A DNA stretch of 64,000 nt, taken from assembly GCA_934281605.1 (NCBI GenBank), contig CAKQXD010000004.1, positions 140,736-204,735 on the forward strand, written 5' to 3'. The DNA is from an uncultured Clostridia bacterium. GTDB lineage: Bacteria; Bacillota; Clostridia; Peptostreptococcales; Anaerovoracaceae. Every line of letters starts with the position of its first letter. Within the stretch, counting starts at the first letter, position 1. A model generated the notes under the pieces. It saw nothing but the letters and a program-made list of their open reading frames with translations, was not told the origin of the DNA and made no database searches. This document shows, one piece after another, positions 52,280-61,594 of this stretch. Made by a program: the position numbers and the translations under genes.

Positions 52280-53383
52280 ATGATCAAAATCCATGTTGCT
52301 GCTTCACGGCAGTATGAGGTGATCCTCAACAGGGGGATCCTTTCGATGGCCGGCATGTACGTCAAGGACGCCCTCGGGCTGGAGGACGATCCGGTCACCG
52401 GCAAGCTGAAAAACAAGAAGATCTGCATCGTGACGGACGCCACGGTGGATCCGCTGTACGGGCGCGAGAACCAGACGCTTTGGACGTCGCTGGCGGCGGC
52501 CGGGTTCGAGGTGCACAAGTACGTGTTCCCGGGCGGCGAGGACTGCAAGAATATGGAGACGATCGAGGAGCTTCTGGAGTTTCTGGCTGCAAAGCGTTTT
52601 TCGCGGACGGATGTGCTGCTGGCGCTGGGCGGCGGGATCGTCGGGGATGTGACCGGCTTCGCGGCGGCGACCTATCTGCGAGGCGTGGAGTTCATCCAGG
52701 TGCCGACGACGCTGCTGGCCATCGTGGATTCATCGGTGGGCGGCAAGACGGGCGTCAATCTGAAGGCTGGAAAGAATCTGGCCGGGGCCTTCTGGCAGCC
52801 GAGTCTGGTTCTTTTCGATCCGGAGGTTTTAGGAACTCTTTCCTATGATATTACACTTGACGGTATCGCGGAGGCCATCAAGGCAGGCGTGATCGCCGAT
52901 CCGCTGATCCTGGATTCTATTAAGATGAAGAGAACTCTGGACGACCCGGATTTCCTCATGAATCTGGCGTCGCTGGCCATCGAGGTCAAACGCAAAGTCG
53001 TCGAAGAGGACGAACGGGACAACGGCAGCCGTCAGCTTCTCAATTTTGGACATACCCTGGCTCACGCCATCGAAAAGTGCAGCCGCTACAAGATCAGTCA
53101 CGGTCATGCGGTGGCTATGGGCATGAAGATCGTTTCCATAGCTTCCGACCGGCTGGGCTGGACGGTGGAAAAGTGCTCGGAGGATATTCTGGAGATCCTG
53201 GAACGGTTCAAATTCCCGCTTCGCTGCCCGTTCAGCGCATGGGAGCTGGCCAACGCGGCGATGCAGGACAAGAAGATCCGCGGCGGCAACATCACCCTGG
53301 TCGTGCCGGCAGCAGTCGGCAAGTGCTACCTGAAGACCATCCCGACCAGCAAGCTGGAACAGTTTATATCGTACGGGTTGTAG
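52280..53383 (+). CDS. aroB: 3-dehydroquinate synthase
   Basis: Second shikimate step. 367 residues with the NAD loop GGGIVGDVTGFAAATYLRG, PTTLLAIVDSSVGGKTG, and the zinc-binding His residues in NFGHTLAHAIE and SHGHAVAMGM. RBS GGAGAGAG. A CTTTGCAG word sits just upstream at 52259. Confidence 0.95.
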   Translation: MIKIHVAASRQYEVILNRGILSMAGMYVKDALGLEDDPVTGKLKNKKICIVTDATVDPLYGRENQTLWTSLAAAGFEVHKYVFPGGEDCKNMETIEELLEFLAAKRFSRTDVLLALGGGIVGDVTGFAAATYLRGVEFIQVPTTLLAIVDSSVGGKTGVNLKAGKNLAGAFWQPSLVLFDPEVLGTLSYDITLDGIAEAIKAGVIADPLILDSIKMKRTLDDPDFLMNLASLAIEVKRKVVEEDERDNGSRQLLNFGHTLAHAIEKCSRYKISHGHAVAMGMKIVSIASDRLGWTVEKCSEDILEILERFKFPLRCPFSAWELANAAMQDKKIRGGNITLVVPAAVGKCYLKTIPTSKLEQFISYGL

Positions 53384-53743
53384 GCGGCGAGCTCTCCGGG
53401 GTTGCCGCCGGAGCCTGGAGTTCGAGCCGATCCTCCGGGGTTGCCGCCGGCACGATTTTATGATTTTCCTTCGAGAAAAAGCCTTTTATCATAGTTTTTT
53501 CAGGTGAAAGGCTCTCCTTTTCGGAAAATCAGGACCGTGCAGCACAACTTTGTAAAAAATAACCAGTGAGATTTCCCTTTTTCAACAAATTAAAGGAAGT
53601 TACGGGAATCTCAACTATCAAATCTTTGATTTTCTGATGAAAACAGCGATTTTTATGGCATGAGCTATATGAAACTATGATTTCATCAGAAAAATGTGAA
53701 CAAAAAGTAGAATAACATAATTCCTCTAAAACCAATTACGAAC
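53384..53743 (+). other. 360-bp gap between aroB and aroA
   Basis: Holds an 18-bp direct repeat CTCCGGGGTTGCCGCCGG at 53394-53411 and 53433-53450, and an inverted repeat built on TTTTCTGATGAAA with its complement about 55 bp later (about 53630-53695) that competes with a smaller ATGAAA/TTTCAT hairpin. No ORF with a ribosome site. It may carry a second promoter or a cis-RNA for aroA. Confidence 0.4.
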
Positions 53744-55276
53744 ATGAACATAAAAATCACACCACAACAACTGAATGGAACCATCGAAGCGATCCCATCC
53801 AAGTCCCATGCCCACCGGCTTTTGATCGCACAGAAGCTGGCGGCGCTGCAAGGAGGCGGGCAGGAAGATCCTCTGGCGATCCCGACGTTTTCGGAAGATA
53901 TCGACGCGACAAAAGGCTGCCTGGCACAGCTGGATGAGGAACTTCCCCGGTTCGACTGCCGGGAAAGCGGCTCCACGATCCGGTTTATGATCCCGGTAGC
54001 CATGGCGCTGAAAGACGAAGCGGTGTTTGCCGGATCGGGCAAACTGCCTCAGCGCCCGCTCTCCCCTTTAAAGGAAGAAATGGAGCGGCACGGCTGCTCT
54101 TTCGAGATGCTGGCGGCTGCAAAGAATCCGGCGGCAGTCAACGATTCTGTTGCTGCAAAGTCTCCGGCAAATGGTTCGGATGCTGCAACGGCTTCGGGCC
54201 GCGGGGTTACTTCGGAAATCTGCCGGATCCGCAGCAGACTGCAGCCGGGCAAATATGAGCTTGCAGGCAATATCAGCTCCCAGTTTATTACGGGACTGCT
54301 GTTCGCCCTGCCTCTTCTGAACGGCGACAGCAGCCTGCAGCTGACCACAAAACTGGAATCGGCTGGTTATGTGGATCTGACCTTACAGGTTTTGAGGGAG
54401 TTTGGAATCGAAATCCGGGAAGTGCGGGAGAAAATCACCGACGAAGATGCAAATGCGGGGAAAAAAGTAGTAATCTCTGAAAGAGCCGCTGAGCAAGCAG
54501 ATTCACTAAGTTTGACAGCAAATTCTGAAGCCGATTTAGAGGGAATTTCCGAAGCAAACTTGGAATCGAATTCCGAAAACTACTTGATCCGGTATGAGAT
54601 CCCGGGCAATCAAATTTACCGGGAGCCGGAAGGACTGAAAGTCGAAGGCGACTGGTCCAATGCGGCGTTCTGGCTGGTGGCCGGTGCGCTGGGCGGCAAT
54701 ATTACCTGCACAGGACTGAATCCAGACTCCACTCAGCGAGATAAAGAAATCGTCACTGTGCTGGAAAAAATGGGCGCCAAAATCGAGCGAAAAAATACAG
54801 CATATCACATCGCTGGAAATGGCGCTCCACTCCACGGCGAAACGGTAAGCGCAGCGCAATTCCCAGATCTGGTACCGGTCATGGCCGTTGCAATGACTGG
54901 GGCGAGCGATGCATCGTCTATCACCAATGCAGAACGGCTCCGCATCAAGGAGTCCGACCGGCTGGCAACTGTCTGCGACTTTTTAACCATACTTGGAACC
55001 GACATCAGGCAGACAGAAGACGGCCTGATCATTCACGAAAACAAAAACAATACTGACCCCTCCGGGACTGCTGCACACTGCCCCGCCCCACCTCTTTCTG
55101 GCGGGACAGTCAGCAGCCATAATGACCATCGCATCGCGATGGCAGCTGCCGTCGCCTCTTGCAGAGCCGACGGCCCGATCGTCATTACCGGCGCGGAAGC
55201 TGTGAAAAAATCCTACCCGGATTTTTTCACCGACTTTGTCAAGCTGGGCGGTAAGATCGAGATTTTAGAAGACTAG
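53744..55276 (+). CDS. aroA: 3-phosphoshikimate 1-carboxyvinyltransferase (EPSP synthase) with inserts
   Basis: Joins shikimate-3-phosphate and PEP. 510 residues where about 425 is usual. Core motifs are intact: SKSHAHRLLIA, RESGSTIRF, NISSQFITGLLF, RIKESDRL and NDHRIAMA. Extra length comes from inserts at about 123-163 (Ala/Ser/Asp-rich, two CTTTGCAG words in its DNA), 230-278 (Glu/Ser/Ala-rich) and a short one near 430. No good ribosome site precedes the ATG. Likely active, since catalytic segments are unbroken. Confidence 0.93.
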   Translation: MNIKITPQQLNGTIEAIPSKSHAHRLLIAQKLAALQGGGQEDPLAIPTFSEDIDATKGCLAQLDEELPRFDCRESGSTIRFMIPVAMALKDEAVFAGSGKLPQRPLSPLKEEMERHGCSFEMLAAAKNPAAVNDSVAAKSPANGSDAATASGRGVTSEICRIRSRLQPGKYELAGNISSQFITGLLFALPLLNGDSSLQLTTKLESAGYVDLTLQVLREFGIEIREVREKITDEDANAGKKVVISERAAEQADSLSLTANSEADLEGISEANLESNSENYLIRYEIPGNQIYREPEGLKVEGDWSNAAFWLVAGALGGNITCTGLNPDSTQRDKEIVTVLEKMGAKIERKNTAYHIAGNGAPLHGETVSAAQFPDLVPVMAVAMTGASDASSITNAERLRIKESDRLATVCDFLTILGTDIRQTEDGLIIHENKNNTDPSGTAAHCPAPPLSGGTVSSHNDHRIAMAAAVASCRADGPIVITGAEAVKKSYPDFFTDFVKLGGKIEILED

Positions 55277-55286
55277 GAGCAATTAC

Positions 55287-56579
55287 ATGCAATCAACTTT
55301 TGGAAAAAACATCCGCGTTTCTATCTGGGGAGGATCCCACGAACCGGCTATCGGAGTCGATATTGAAGGGATCCCGATCGGAACGCGTATTGATATGAAC
55401 CAGCTGAGGGCGTTTCTCAAGCGACGCGCACCCGGTAACAGTCCTTTCGCCACTAAACGCAAGGAGCCGGATCTGCCGATTCCCGTTCGGGGAGTTGCAG
55501 TCTGGGGCGGCGGAACGCCGCCAGTGCAGGCGGGCGATCCGGGGCAGGTTGAATCAGATCAGAGCGCTGCGATTTTGAGCGGCGACAGCATCGGAAATCA
55601 TGCCCAAGGCAATGCCGTTCCAAGCGATTCCACCTCGAGCGCAGACAACACAAGCAGCTTCGCTCAAGTCGCTGACGATCCAGGCGCTCTCGCAGAGGCG
55701 CCAGTGATTATCACGACTGCGCCCCTCATCTCCTTCGAGATCCGCAATACGGATACCCGCTCCGGAGATTACAAGGGACTGCGAGCGGTACCGCGACCGG
55801 GGCATGCAGATTACACGGCACGGCTCCGGTATGGAGACTCGCTGAACATGGCGGGCGGCGGACCTTTCTCCGCTCGGATGACAGCACCCCTTTGCATCGC
55901 AGGCGGAATCGCTTTGCAGATGCTGGAAGAAAAAAAGATAGAGATCGGCGCACACCTTTATGCCATTGCAGGCATCAAAGACACCCCGCTGGATCCCGTG
56001 AACGTCACGGCAGCGAAGCTGGAGTCTTTGCAGAAAATGGAGTTTCCCGTACTGTCCGAAGACGCAGGAGAAAAAATGGCGGAAGCTATTTTGCAGGCGA
56101 AGAAAGACCTGGATTCCGTGGGCGGTGTCGTAGAAGTCTGCGCGACGGGACTGCCGGGAGGCATCGGCGGAGCCATGTACGACGGACTTGAGAGCTACCT
56201 GGCGCCGATCTTCTTCGGCATACCGGCCGTAAAAGGCGTCGAATTCGGCGCAGGATTCCACGCGGCAGAGCTTCGGGGATCCGAAAACAACGATCCTTTT
56301 TATTACGATAATAACGGGCAGGTCAAAACCAGGACCAACTGCCACGGCGGGATCCTGGGAGGCATCACCACCGGTATGCCGCTGATGGCCCGACTCGCTT
56401 TCAAACCGACCCCATCCATCAGCCGCGAGCAGGATTCGGTAGATCTGGAAGCACATAAAAATGAAAAACTCGTCGTCAAGGGCAGACACGACCCTTGCGT
56501 CGCAGTCAGAGCCGTGCCCATCACAGAAGCCGCTCTGGCACTCGGTATTTTAGACTGTATTATGGAGGTAACAAAATGA
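55287..56579 (+). CDS. aroC: Chorismate synthase with a 70-residue insert
   Basis: Makes chorismate from EPSP using reduced FMN. 430 residues where about 360-390 is usual. The N-terminal GGSHEPAIG and the RNTDTRSGDY...RPGHADYTARLRYG motifs are present, separated by a Ser/Asp/Ala/Gly-rich stretch at about 66-137 that the family lacks. The C-terminal GRHDPCVAVRAVPITEA is intact. RBS AGGAG; it overlaps pheA by four bases. Confidence 0.93.
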   Translation: MQSTFGKNIRVSIWGGSHEPAIGVDIEGIPIGTRIDMNQLRAFLKRRAPGNSPFATKRKEPDLPIPVRGVAVWGGGTPPVQAGDPGQVESDQSAAILSGDSIGNHAQGNAVPSDSTSSADNTSSFAQVADDPGALAEAPVIITTAPLISFEIRNTDTRSGDYKGLRAVPRPGHADYTARLRYGDSLNMAGGGPFSARMTAPLCIAGGIALQMLEEKKIEIGAHLYAIAGIKDTPLDPVNVTAAKLESLQKMEFPVLSEDAGEKMAEAILQAKKDLDSVGGVVEVCATGLPGGIGGAMYDGLESYLAPIFFGIPAVKGVEFGAGFHAAELRGSENNDPFYYDNNGQVKTRTNCHGGILGGITTGMPLMARLAFKPTPSISREQDSVDLEAHKNEKLVVKGRHDPCVAVRAVPITEAALALGILDCIMEVTK

Positions 56580-57727
56580 CAGATATCAATTTAGATCAGA
56601 TGAGACAGGACATCGATAACATCGACGAAAAGCTGACCGACCTGTTCAAAGAAAGAATGGAAAAATCCCTGGAAATCGCCAAGTACAAGAAAGATCACAA
56701 AGTACCGGTCTTCTCCGACAAGCGCGAAAAAGAAATTCTGCATAAAGTATCCGAACAGATCGGCGAGCCTTTTGACGGATATGCACGGCTGCTGTTCAAC
56801 ACTATTTTTGACGCCAGCCGTTCCTGCCAGAACAACTACATGGCCAAGAGATCCGACCTGGCTGACCGCATCGAAGAAGCGCTGAATGAAACGCCGAACC
56901 TCTTCCCGAAAAAAGCAGTCGTAGCCTGCCAGGGCGTTGCAGGATCCTACTCCCAGGCTGCCTGCGAAAAACTATTCGAAGTACCGAGCATCATGTATTT
57001 CAACAGCTTCGAAGGGGTGTTCAACGCCGTAGAAAAGGGACTTTGCCAGTACGGAATCCTGCCGATCGAAAACAGCTCTTATGGTTCCGTCGGCGCGGTT
57101 TACGACCTGATGCAGAACTACAACTTCCACATCGCCAAGGGCATCCGCCTACGCATCAGCCACAACCTGATGGCAAAGCCGGGAACCAGCCTCGCAGACG
57201 TGAAGGAAATCTTCTCCCACGAACAGGCTCTCGGTCAGTGCGGCGACTTCCTCAAAGAGCTGAAGGACGTGAAGATCACAGTCGTTGAAAACACTGCAGT
57301 TGCTGCAAAGATGGTTGCCGAGAGCGATCGCGACGATGTGGCTGCTATCTGCTCCAAAGAATGTGCCGACCTTTACGGACTGGACGTGCTGAAAAAGCAG
57401 ATCCAGCTTTCCGACAACAACTACACTCGCTTCATCTGCATTTCCAAGAAAATGGAAATCTATCCGGGTTCCAACAAGATCAGCCTGATCCTGTCCCTGC
57501 CGCACACACCGAGATCCCTGTATCTGGCCATCTCCAAGTTTGCAGCGCTGGGCATCAACCTGACCAAGCTGGAATCCCGTCCGATCCCGGGTAGCGATTT
57601 CGAGTTCATGTTCTACTTCGATCTGGATGCATCGGTTTACTCGCCTGAGCTGATCAACCTGCTGTCTGAGATGGAAAGCCAGCCGGAAACATTCGTATTC
57701 CTGGGCTGCTACACGGAGGCTATCTAA
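56576..57727 (+). CDS. pheA: Bifunctional chorismate mutase / prephenate dehydratase
   Basis: 383 residues from ATG 56576, GGAGG inside the end of aroC. Chorismate mutase (AroQ class) at 1-90 (MRQDIDNIDEKLTDLFKERM), prephenate dehydratase at 110-290 (VACQGVAGSYSQAA; PIENSSYGSV) and a C-terminal ACT domain (LESRPIPGSDFEF) that binds Phe for feedback. It makes phenylpyruvate and also supplies the chorismate mutase step that tyrA needs. Confidence 0.95.
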   Translation: MTDINLDQMRQDIDNIDEKLTDLFKERMEKSLEIAKYKKDHKVPVFSDKREKEILHKVSEQIGEPFDGYARLLFNTIFDASRSCQNNYMAKRSDLADRIEEALNETPNLFPKKAVVACQGVAGSYSQAACEKLFEVPSIMYFNSFEGVFNAVEKGLCQYGILPIENSSYGSVGAVYDLMQNYNFHIAKGIRLRISHNLMAKPGTSLADVKEIFSHEQALGQCGDFLKELKDVKITVVENTAVAAKMVAESDRDDVAAICSKECADLYGLDVLKKQIQLSDNNYTRFICISKKMEIYPGSNKISLILSLPHTPRSLYLAISKFAALGINLTKLESRPIPGSDFEFMFYFDLDASVYSPELINLLSEMESQPETFVFLGCYTEAI

Positions 57728-57728
57728 A

Positions 57729-59099
57729 ATGACAGGTGAAAAATACGGACTTATCGGCAAAACCCTGGTCCACAGCTATTCCAAAGAGATCCACGAAGCT
57801 CTCGGCCGCTATCAGTACCAGCTGTTCAGCCTGAGCGAGGATGAAATGCCTGACTTTATCAGAGCCCGCGATTTTCGCGGGCTCAATGTTACGATCCCTT
57901 ATAAGCAGGATGTGATCCCGCTCTGCGATGAGGTCACGGATCTGGCGCGCGGGATCGGAGCCGTGAATACTTTATTCTGGAGGGATGGTGCGAGCGATCT
58001 CGGCAAGGCCGGGGCTTCGGGGAGTATCCACCCGGAGGGCAAAATCCTGGTCGGTCACAACACGGATTACGAAGGATTCCTGTACGCGGCATCGCGGGCA
58101 GGAATCGACTTCGAAGATAAGAGCGTTCTGATCCTGGGCACCGGCGGGACATCGCTGATGGCCCGCCGGGCTGCGGCGGATCAGAACGCGGCCCGGATCT
58201 ATATCGCTTCCCGCCACCCGGAAACCGGGGCGCCAGCCAGGTCTGGCGCAGCTGCAGGCAGCCGGGCGGGAAGCTGCGACATCACCACCGTGTCCTACAA
58301 CCAGCTGCCGAAAATCGCGGATTCCATCGACGTGATCGTCAACACCACACCGGTAGGAACCTTCCCAAACAACCTGAAGCAGGTCATCCATTTAAGGGAT
58401 TTCCCCAACTGCAGATCCGTCATCGACGTGATCTACAACCCGTTCAAAACGGCGCTGCTTCTGGAAGCCGAAAAGCTGGGATTAAACTACACCAATGGTC
58501 TTCCTATGCTGGTGGCACAGGCCACCGCAGCGGCCGGATACTTCCTCGGAACGCCGGGAGCTTTCCAGAAAGAAAACGAGCGGATCATCAAAGCCATGGA
58601 ACAGCAGATGGGCAACATCGTCCTCATCGGCATGCCGGGCACCGGCAAATCCACCATCGGCAAGCTGCTGGCAGAACTGACAGGGAAGACTTTCCAGGAT
58701 ATGGACGCCGAAATCGAAAAAGAAGCCGGCATGACCATACCCGAAGTCTTTGAAAAAGAAGGCGAAGCGGGATTCCGCGACCGGGAGTCAGCGATTTGCA
58801 GAAAGCTGGGCAAAGAGCGGAACCAGATCATCGCCACCGGCGGCGGCGCGATTTTGAGGCCCGAAAACGTGAACGCCCTGCGGCAGAACGGAACGCTGGT
58901 CCACCTCACCCGCTCCATCGAAAAACTGCCGACCCACGGCAGACCTCTTTCCAAGAACATGGAAGCGCTGAAAAAGATGGAAGCCCAGCGGATGCCGCTT
59001 TACAAGAAAGCCGCCGACCTGACCTTCCACAACAATTATTCCTGCTCCCGCAAGAAGCTGCGGGAACGAGTGCAAATCCACATCCTGAATAAGTTATAG
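57729..59099 (+). CDS. aroE/aroK: Shikimate dehydrogenase-shikimate kinase fusion
   Basis: 456 residues. Shikimate dehydrogenase occupies 1-285: HSYSKEIH, NVTIPYK (catalytic Lys59), NTDYEGF, LGTGGTS; inserts lie near 84-103 and 165-183. Shikimate kinase occupies 296-456: P-loop GMPGTGKST (301-309), DMDAEIE, FRDRES, ATGGGAILR and the lid HGRPLS. The two steps are consecutive except that the dehydroquinase step precedes them; no aroD/aroQ gene is in the cluster. Last gene of the operon. Confidence 0.93.
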   Translation: MTGEKYGLIGKTLVHSYSKEIHEALGRYQYQLFSLSEDEMPDFIRARDFRGLNVTIPYKQDVIPLCDEVTDLARGIGAVNTLFWRDGASDLGKAGASGSIHPEGKILVGHNTDYEGFLYAASRAGIDFEDKSVLILGTGGTSLMARRAAADQNAARIYIASRHPETGAPARSGAAAGSRAGSCDITTVSYNQLPKIADSIDVIVNTTPVGTFPNNLKQVIHLRDFPNCRSVIDVIYNPFKTALLLEAEKLGLNYTNGLPMLVAQATAAAGYFLGTPGAFQKENERIIKAMEQQMGNIVLIGMPGTGKSTIGKLLAELTGKTFQDMDAEIEKEAGMTIPEVFEKEGEAGFRDRESAICRKLGKERNQIIATGGGAILRPENVNALRQNGTLVHLTRSIEKLPTHGRPLSKNMEALKKMEAQRMPLYKKAADLTFHNNYSCSRKKLRERVQIHILNKL

Positions 59100-59190
59100 A
59101 GACCATTTCCAAAATCTGTGGTATAATAAAGCTGATCACCGGACTTGTGCTCCTACATGAGTCCGGCTGGTTATATATTGCAAAGCAAAG

Positions 59191-59244
59191 CAGTTCCGCA
59201 GCTTCCGGGCTTCCCGGCGGCTTGCCGGAACTGTTTTGTTTTTT
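59191..59244 (+). terminator. Intrinsic terminator of the aromatic operon
   Basis: CAGTTCCG (59191-) pairs with CGGAACTG (59226-59233) around an inner GC hairpin, followed by TTTTGT6. The gap 59100-59377 also has a CCGGACT/AGTCCGG hairpin near 59140-59166 and a TATAAT at 59257 for the next gene. Confidence 0.8.
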
Positions 59245-59377
59245 GGCGGCGTATGGTATAATTCAGGTAATACTTTGCTGCGGCCATATTGCTGCGACCC
59301 GGGCCGCGTTGCCCGGCGCACTGTCCGGCGTTTTACAGCGCCAGGCCGCCCGCAGCCTACGACCAAGGAGGTTTCCC

Positions 59378-60064
59378 ATGACGAAAAATAACATCGAGCG
59401 ATCCTGCGTTGACTGCGCCACCACCGGCTGCGACCACTGCGGGTTGGAAGAAGCTTTTTCCGGCAGCTCCGGCGCGTTCCCGGCTTTCTGCAAAACCGCA
59501 GACTTGGACCCCGCCATCCTGGAAGAAGCCATGCGACTCTATACAGAAAACGAAGAAAACAACCGCATCACCCGGATGTCCGCCCAGGTGGAATACGAGA
59601 ATTACTGCAAAATGACCCGCGTCGAGGAAATCGCGGAATTTGCGAAAAAAATGGGCTTTAAAAAGCTGGGCATCGCCACTTGTGTCGGCCTGATCACAGA
59701 GGCCCGCGCCGCGGCTTCCATCTTCCGAAGCCACGGATTTGAGGTGGTCGGATTCGGCTGCAAAGTCGGCGCCCAGCGTAAAACTTCGGTAGGCATCGAC
59801 GCCGTCTGCGAGGAGGTCGGCCCGAATATGTGCAACCCGATCCTGCAGGCCAAACTGCTGAACGCAGAAAAAACGGATCTCAATGTGGTAGTCGGCCTCT
59901 GCGTCGGCCACGACAGCCTGTTTTACAAGTATGCGGACGCTCTCTGCACCACCCTGGTGACAAAAGACCGTGTGCTGGGCCACAACCCGGTCGCCGCCCT
60001 CTATCAGATCAAGACGTATTATGCAAAGCTTTTGCAGAACGATAACGGCAATGCGGAGGAATAG
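59378..60064 (+). CDS. DUF1847 cysteine-rich metal-binding protein
   Basis: 228 residues from ATG 59378 (AAGGAGG upstream). The N-terminus CVDCATTGCDHC and further Cys (CVG, CKV, MCNPI, LCVGHDSLF) are typical of DUF1847, a family of anaerobes presumed to bind an iron-sulfur cluster or metal. Role unknown. Next to larC, whose product also handles metal. Confidence 0.85.
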   Translation: MTKNNIERSCVDCATTGCDHCGLEEAFSGSSGAFPAFCKTADLDPAILEEAMRLYTENEENNRITRMSAQVEYENYCKMTRVEEIAEFAKKMGFKKLGIATCVGLITEARAAASIFRSHGFEVVGFGCKVGAQRKTSVGIDAVCEEVGPNMCNPILQAKLLNAEKTDLNVVVGLCVGHDSLFYKYADALCTTLVTKDRVLGHNPVAALYQIKTYYAKLLQNDNGNAEE

Positions 60065-60099
60065 GCCCTGTAACAAACATTGAAAGGACTATATCTACT

Positions 60100-61497
60100 A
60101 TGAAATTATTATATCTAGACTGCGGCATGGGCGCGGCCGGCGACATGCTGGGCGCCGCTCTGGCGGAGCTGCTCCCGGACGCGGAGCGGGATGTCTTTGT
60201 CGCAGAAATAAACAATGCCGGGATCCCCGGCACAGAGGTGTCTCTGAAGCCGTCGATCAAGTGCGGCATCACAGGCACTCACCTGACCGTCACCGTGGAC
60301 GGCGAGGAAGAAGAAGTGCACGATCACGAGCATGGGCACTCTCATGAACACGAGCACAGTGGGCATGAACATCTACATGAAGATAGCCGGGTGCACAGCC
60401 ACGCACATGGCCATGAAGAACACTGCGATCACGGGCACGATCACGGCCACGGCGGACACACCCATGAACACGAGCATACACACGGTCACCACGCACACCG
60501 CAGCCTGCACGACATCCAGCATATCATAGCTGACTTGAAACTGCCGGAGACCGTCCGCCAGGATATCCTCGCCGTCTACAGTCTCATCGCCGAGGCTGAA
60601 AGCAAAGCGCATGATAAGCTGGTCAGCGAGATCCACTTCCATGAAGTCGGCACCATGGATGCTATCGCCGATATCGCCTCTGTCTGCCTGCTTCTCCACA
60701 AGCTGGCGCCGGATCAGATCATCGCGTCCCCCATCCACGTTGGAAGCGGTCAGGTGAAATGCGCTCATGGGATCCTGCCGGTGCCTGCACCGGCTACCGC
60801 CTATATCCTAAAAGACATACCGATTTACAGCGGCAGCATCCAGGGAGAGCTTTGCACTCCTACGGGAGCTGCCCTGCTGAAACACTTCGTCACACGCTTT
60901 GATCAGATGCCGTTAATGACTCCGGCGTCCACCGGCTATGGCATGGGAACCAAAGACTTCCCGGCAGCCAACTGCATGCGGATCATCCTGGGCGAGACCT
61001 TTGCAGAAGAAGCGGCAGATGCTATCTGCGAGCTAGCCTGCAACGTGGACGATATGACCGGCGAAGACGTGGCCTTTGCAGCAGAAATCTTTCTGGAAAA
61101 CGGCGCGCTGGACGCCTTCACCATCCCCTGCACCATGAAAAAAGGACGGCCGGGAACGCTGATCACCGTCCTTTGCAGAGAAAACGACCGGGAAAAAATG
61201 GCGCAGCTGATGCTCCGCCACACCACTACGCTGGGCGTTCGCATAGCCGTCAAAGAACGCCGGATCCTGGCGCGGACCGAATCGGAATGCAGCATCCCGG
61301 AAGAATTCCTGAGAAATGCTGCTGCAGAAGACGCAGCAACCGGTGCGGACTGCACGATCCGGTATAAAACCTCCACTGGCTGCGGCGTCATCCGCACCAA
61401 ATACGAGCATGACGACCTGGAGAAAATCGCTCGCGCCTATGGGCTTACCCTGGCGCAGGTACGTGCCCTGCTTGCCGACCTGCATCAGCCACAATAG
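60100..61497 (+). CDS. larC: LarC, nickel-pincer cofactor nickel insertase, His-rich
   Basis: CTP-dependent enzyme that inserts nickel into the pyridinium dithiocarboxylate cofactor of lactate racemase and related enzymes. 465 residues in one uninterrupted frame; some lactobacilli split it by a programmed frameshift. The start YLDCGMGAAGDMLGAAL is typical. Residues about 74-134 contain some 30 His with Asp/Glu/Gly, a nickel-storage-like insert. larA, larB and larE are not in the window. Confidence 0.92.
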   Translation: MKLLYLDCGMGAAGDMLGAALAELLPDAERDVFVAEINNAGIPGTEVSLKPSIKCGITGTHLTVTVDGEEEEVHDHEHGHSHEHEHSGHEHLHEDSRVHSHAHGHEEHCDHGHDHGHGGHTHEHEHTHGHHAHRSLHDIQHIIADLKLPETVRQDILAVYSLIAEAESKAHDKLVSEIHFHEVGTMDAIADIASVCLLLHKLAPDQIIASPIHVGSGQVKCAHGILPVPAPATAYILKDIPIYSGSIQGELCTPTGAALLKHFVTRFDQMPLMTPASTGYGMGTKDFPAANCMRIILGETFAEEAADAICELACNVDDMTGEDVAFAAEIFLENGALDAFTIPCTMKKGRPGTLITVLCRENDREKMAQLMLRHTTTLGVRIAVKERRILARTESECSIPEEFLRNAAAEDAATGADCTIRYKTSTGCGVIRTKYEHDDLEKIARAYGLTLAQVRALLADLHQPQ

Positions 61498-61594
61498 CTC
61501 TACAGGTACTCGTTTGAGGAATAGACCCCTCTCTCAAAAGGCTGTATAATAGTGCCAAGAAGAGTTTTCAGTTTATTCCGAAAGGAGAGGAGCC

